A DNA stretch of 64,000 nucleotides from Diplosphaera chodatii (taxonomy: Eukaryota > Chlorophyta > Trebouxiophyceae > Prasiolales > Stichococcaceae). Both the position numbers and the translations under genes were made by a program. Of this stretch, positions 62,201 to 64,000 are shown in pieces (position 1 is the stretch's first letter; each line of letters starts with the position of its first letter). The notes below the pieces were generated by a model that saw only the letters and a list, made by a program, of their open reading frames with translations, was not told where the DNA came from and searched no databases. Location of the stretch: NCBI GenBank assembly GCA_032358165.1, contig JAALGY010000031.1, positions 930,001 to 994,000 on the forward strand, written 5' to 3'.

Positions 62201-64000
62201 GCAAAGCACATATGGCAATTATTGCGGTTGTTGTGTGCTGCTCCAGGGGGGCTGGTGTCCACGTTCCTGACGCCTGGGCCTGTGCTGCTGGGGATCGCGG
62301 CAGGACTGCTGGCGTGGAACGGAGCTGCGGGTCTCACAACAGCGCTGTGGACCAGCCACCTAGGTGCCCTTGCTGTTTCCACAGCATGAGATATGCACTG
62401 GACTGCACTACAGCAGTAGTGTGAGTGTGCTGCTCTGCAGATGCCTTGCATTCCTGCACCAGTACGGCTGCTCATGTTTACTACCCTTGTTTTCAACTGC
62501 AGGGCTGCTGTCGCCGCTGTTTTGGGCAGCGTCTGGCGCGTTCGGCATGGTCCTTGCCTGGCGCTACACATCAGCGCCCAAGGATGCGCCGCCGGCAAAG
62601 CTGAAGACAGAGGACGCACATGGTGCGACTTCTGCCAGACCAAATACTCCGAAGACCATGAGCTATAACTCAGTAGTGTAGGGTAGTTCCTGCAACAGCA
62701 AACTGCTGGCTGAAGGTGCTGTTGCGTCAGGATGTGATGAATAGATCTTCAGACTGACCAAACTGCACGAAACGGCTGTGCTGGCACAGGCAACGGCGAC
62801 AGTGCAGTGGCAAGTGGCAAGCCACATGTCAACGGCGAGGCGTGGATCCCGGCGGCCACGCAGCTCATCAGCACCATCAGCCCGCGGGCAACGGCGCGCC
62901 ACCCCTGGCACTCGCAGGACGCAGAGCACAGCCACATACTGGAGAATGGTGCGTGAGTTTGGCATGTCATGTTCTGGTCGTCCACAGAGCGCGCACTTCC
63001 CTGTTGCCATGCCCTTTTGCTCGTCACATGTGCGTTCTGAATGTATCGATCAGGTGTTGTCAGGCGAGCTGTTGCGGGGCGACGAGCAGGAGCGTTCCCC
63101 TCGCATGCATTTAGTTCAGTGGGTGCGTGGAGTGCTGCAGGCGGGCTGGAGGCCGGGGCCGGCGGCGTGCTGCCAACGTACATGCAGGGGCCGCCGCCGG
63201 CGGGGGGACCCCACAGCCGGCGAGGCCGTGTGCCCCTGCCACCCTTTGGGCCGCAGGTGCACTTGCATGCCAGCCATAATCGTCTGTGTCATGCCAACGA
63301 GCTGCCCCACTGAGCTCACCATAGCAGTGCCCCTCCTCTCTAGTCACCTGACGTCCGTTTCGCCTTAGACTGTGCGCCTGTGCAGGCACTGGCATGTTGC
63401 CTAGCACTGCTGGCTCTGGTGGCGGAGGGCCTGCCGGTGGGGTGGCGCGCAGCAGCGGCCATGGAGGGCGGCGCCTCGGAGGCCGCCCGCCTGTGGCTGC
63501 CCCTCGCACTGGACGCTCTGGCCCGAGGTGTGCACCCTCCATTGCCAACATCACTCCAGCACTTCTGTTGGTGCCATTGTGATCTCGGAGAATGGGCGAG
63601 CTGGCCAGTGTGTTGGTGACCATGTTTGAGTGCAATGAGTCACCTGTTCGACCACCGTGGTGCCTGCAGGGCTGGCAGGCGCAGCGCTGGCGGCGCCGCT
63701 GCTGGGGCGCACGCTGCAGCGCACAGTGGGCGTGGCGCTGACGGCCGGGGCCACGCCGCTGCTGGCGGCCGCCTTCGCCATCGCGAGCGGCGGCGTCGAG
63801 CAGCAGGGCAGCGCCGCAGCCCCCGCAGCGCAGGCAGACGCACTGGTGGCAAAGGTGCAGTGGCTTGCAACCCGCCCATTAGGTGTGCACAGAGGCTGAT
63901 GAGTGAATAGCTGCGACCATTTGCAGCAGCGGCGAGCTGCTGCCAGCAACTTTCCAGCGACATGTCCAATATGCTGCCGCCTACCCCTTCCAGGCTGCGC
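59201..64000 (+). CDS. ZIP-family zinc/iron transporter with His/Gln-rich N-terminal region (3' end outside window)
   Basis: A signal peptide (MATRWSAAAALLIALQLCWS) is followed by about 250 residues rich in His, Gln, Ala and Asp (ADQHQDGHAARQQHLQARHD), probably facing outside or a lumen. Exons from 60130 add YHPKPAGRLLEELKEEDIQR. The ZIP core starts at 60445 (LMGSASGLGAVPFFFVGSLS; NALACGVMLAASFDLVHEG), then MAAHALGEGSGVGVSFCG, TLAIGFHNIPEGLAVATVLV with the metal-binding HNxPEG (61255-61330), and LPLALGFAAGCMVWMVFAEL with IPDALEAA (61565-61660). Further membrane exons follow (AATFSAAWLEGLRMG; STFLTPGPVLLGIAAGLLAW; GLLSPLFWAASGAFGMVLAW). After a loop come CCLALLALVAEGLPVGW and ALAAPLLGRTLQRTVGVALT (63390-63860), matching the second half of plant ZIPs of the At3g08650 type. 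The gene runs past 64000. Confidence 0.88.

Overview
The window is nuclear DNA of an intron-rich green alga. Genes are single transcription units on both strands, each split into many short exons by GT-AG introns of about 60-400 bp. Coding exons are GC-rich, while introns and spacers are rich in TGCA/CAGC words. Most recognisable products match plant-type versions of eukaryotic proteins: ABCF1, ATAD3, an RWD-RBR ligase with the plant C-terminal extension, ARID4, NUP107, and a ZIP of the tandem-half plant type. This suggests a chlorophyte of the trebouxiophyte (Coccomyxa/Chlorella-like) kind. That placement is inference. No bacterial-style operons, rRNA, tRNA, CRISPR or intact transposons were seen. 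Because the genes are spliced, gene spans were built by chaining exons and checking intron phase, and each span given includes introns.

Layout, left to right. An unrecognised minus-strand gene (about 0.3-1.2 kb) is followed by a small CipC/DUF3759-like gene (+, 1.4-2.7 kb), an ABCF1/GCN20-type ATPase (-, 3.3-7.8 kb), poorly resolved minus-strand exons with a possible membrane segment (8.4-9.4 kb), and a probable SAND-like plus Tudor-like chromatin protein (-, 9.4-13.1 kb). Next come the mitochondrial AAA ATPase ATAD3 (-, 14.2-17.8 kb), an RNF14-like RWD-RBR ubiquitin ligase (-, 18.1-21.5 kb), a tiny DPM2 gene (-, 21.7-22.0 kb), and a MATE transporter (+, 22.3-26.0 kb) divergent from DPM2.

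The middle holds the most unusual locus. It is a minus-strand gene joining an AlkB-like 2-oxoglutarate/Fe(II) dioxygenase domain to an EDM2-like tandem PHD module (26.6-30.4 kb), with in-phase exons continuing upstream to about 33.6 kb. A secreted GH5 beta-mannanase-like enzyme with a C-terminal PAN/apple-like segment follows (+, 34.3-38.4 kb). Then come a full-length ARID4-type ARID-PHD protein (-, 39.2-44.3 kb) and, divergently, eIF2B delta (+, 44.8-49.8 kb).

The right end holds nucleoporin NUP107 (-, 50.4-58.2 kb) and the 5' part of a ZIP zinc transporter with a secreted His/Gln-rich N-terminal region (+, from 59.2 kb, running off the window).

Functionally this is mainly a housekeeping stretch: translation (ABCF1, eIF2B delta), the nuclear pore, ER glycosylation, mitochondria and ubiquitin. 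It also carries three chromatin-reader genes (SAND/Tudor, AlkB-PHD, ARID-PHD) and three transport or cell-surface genes (MATE, GH5, ZIP). Nothing indicates that neighbours form one pathway.
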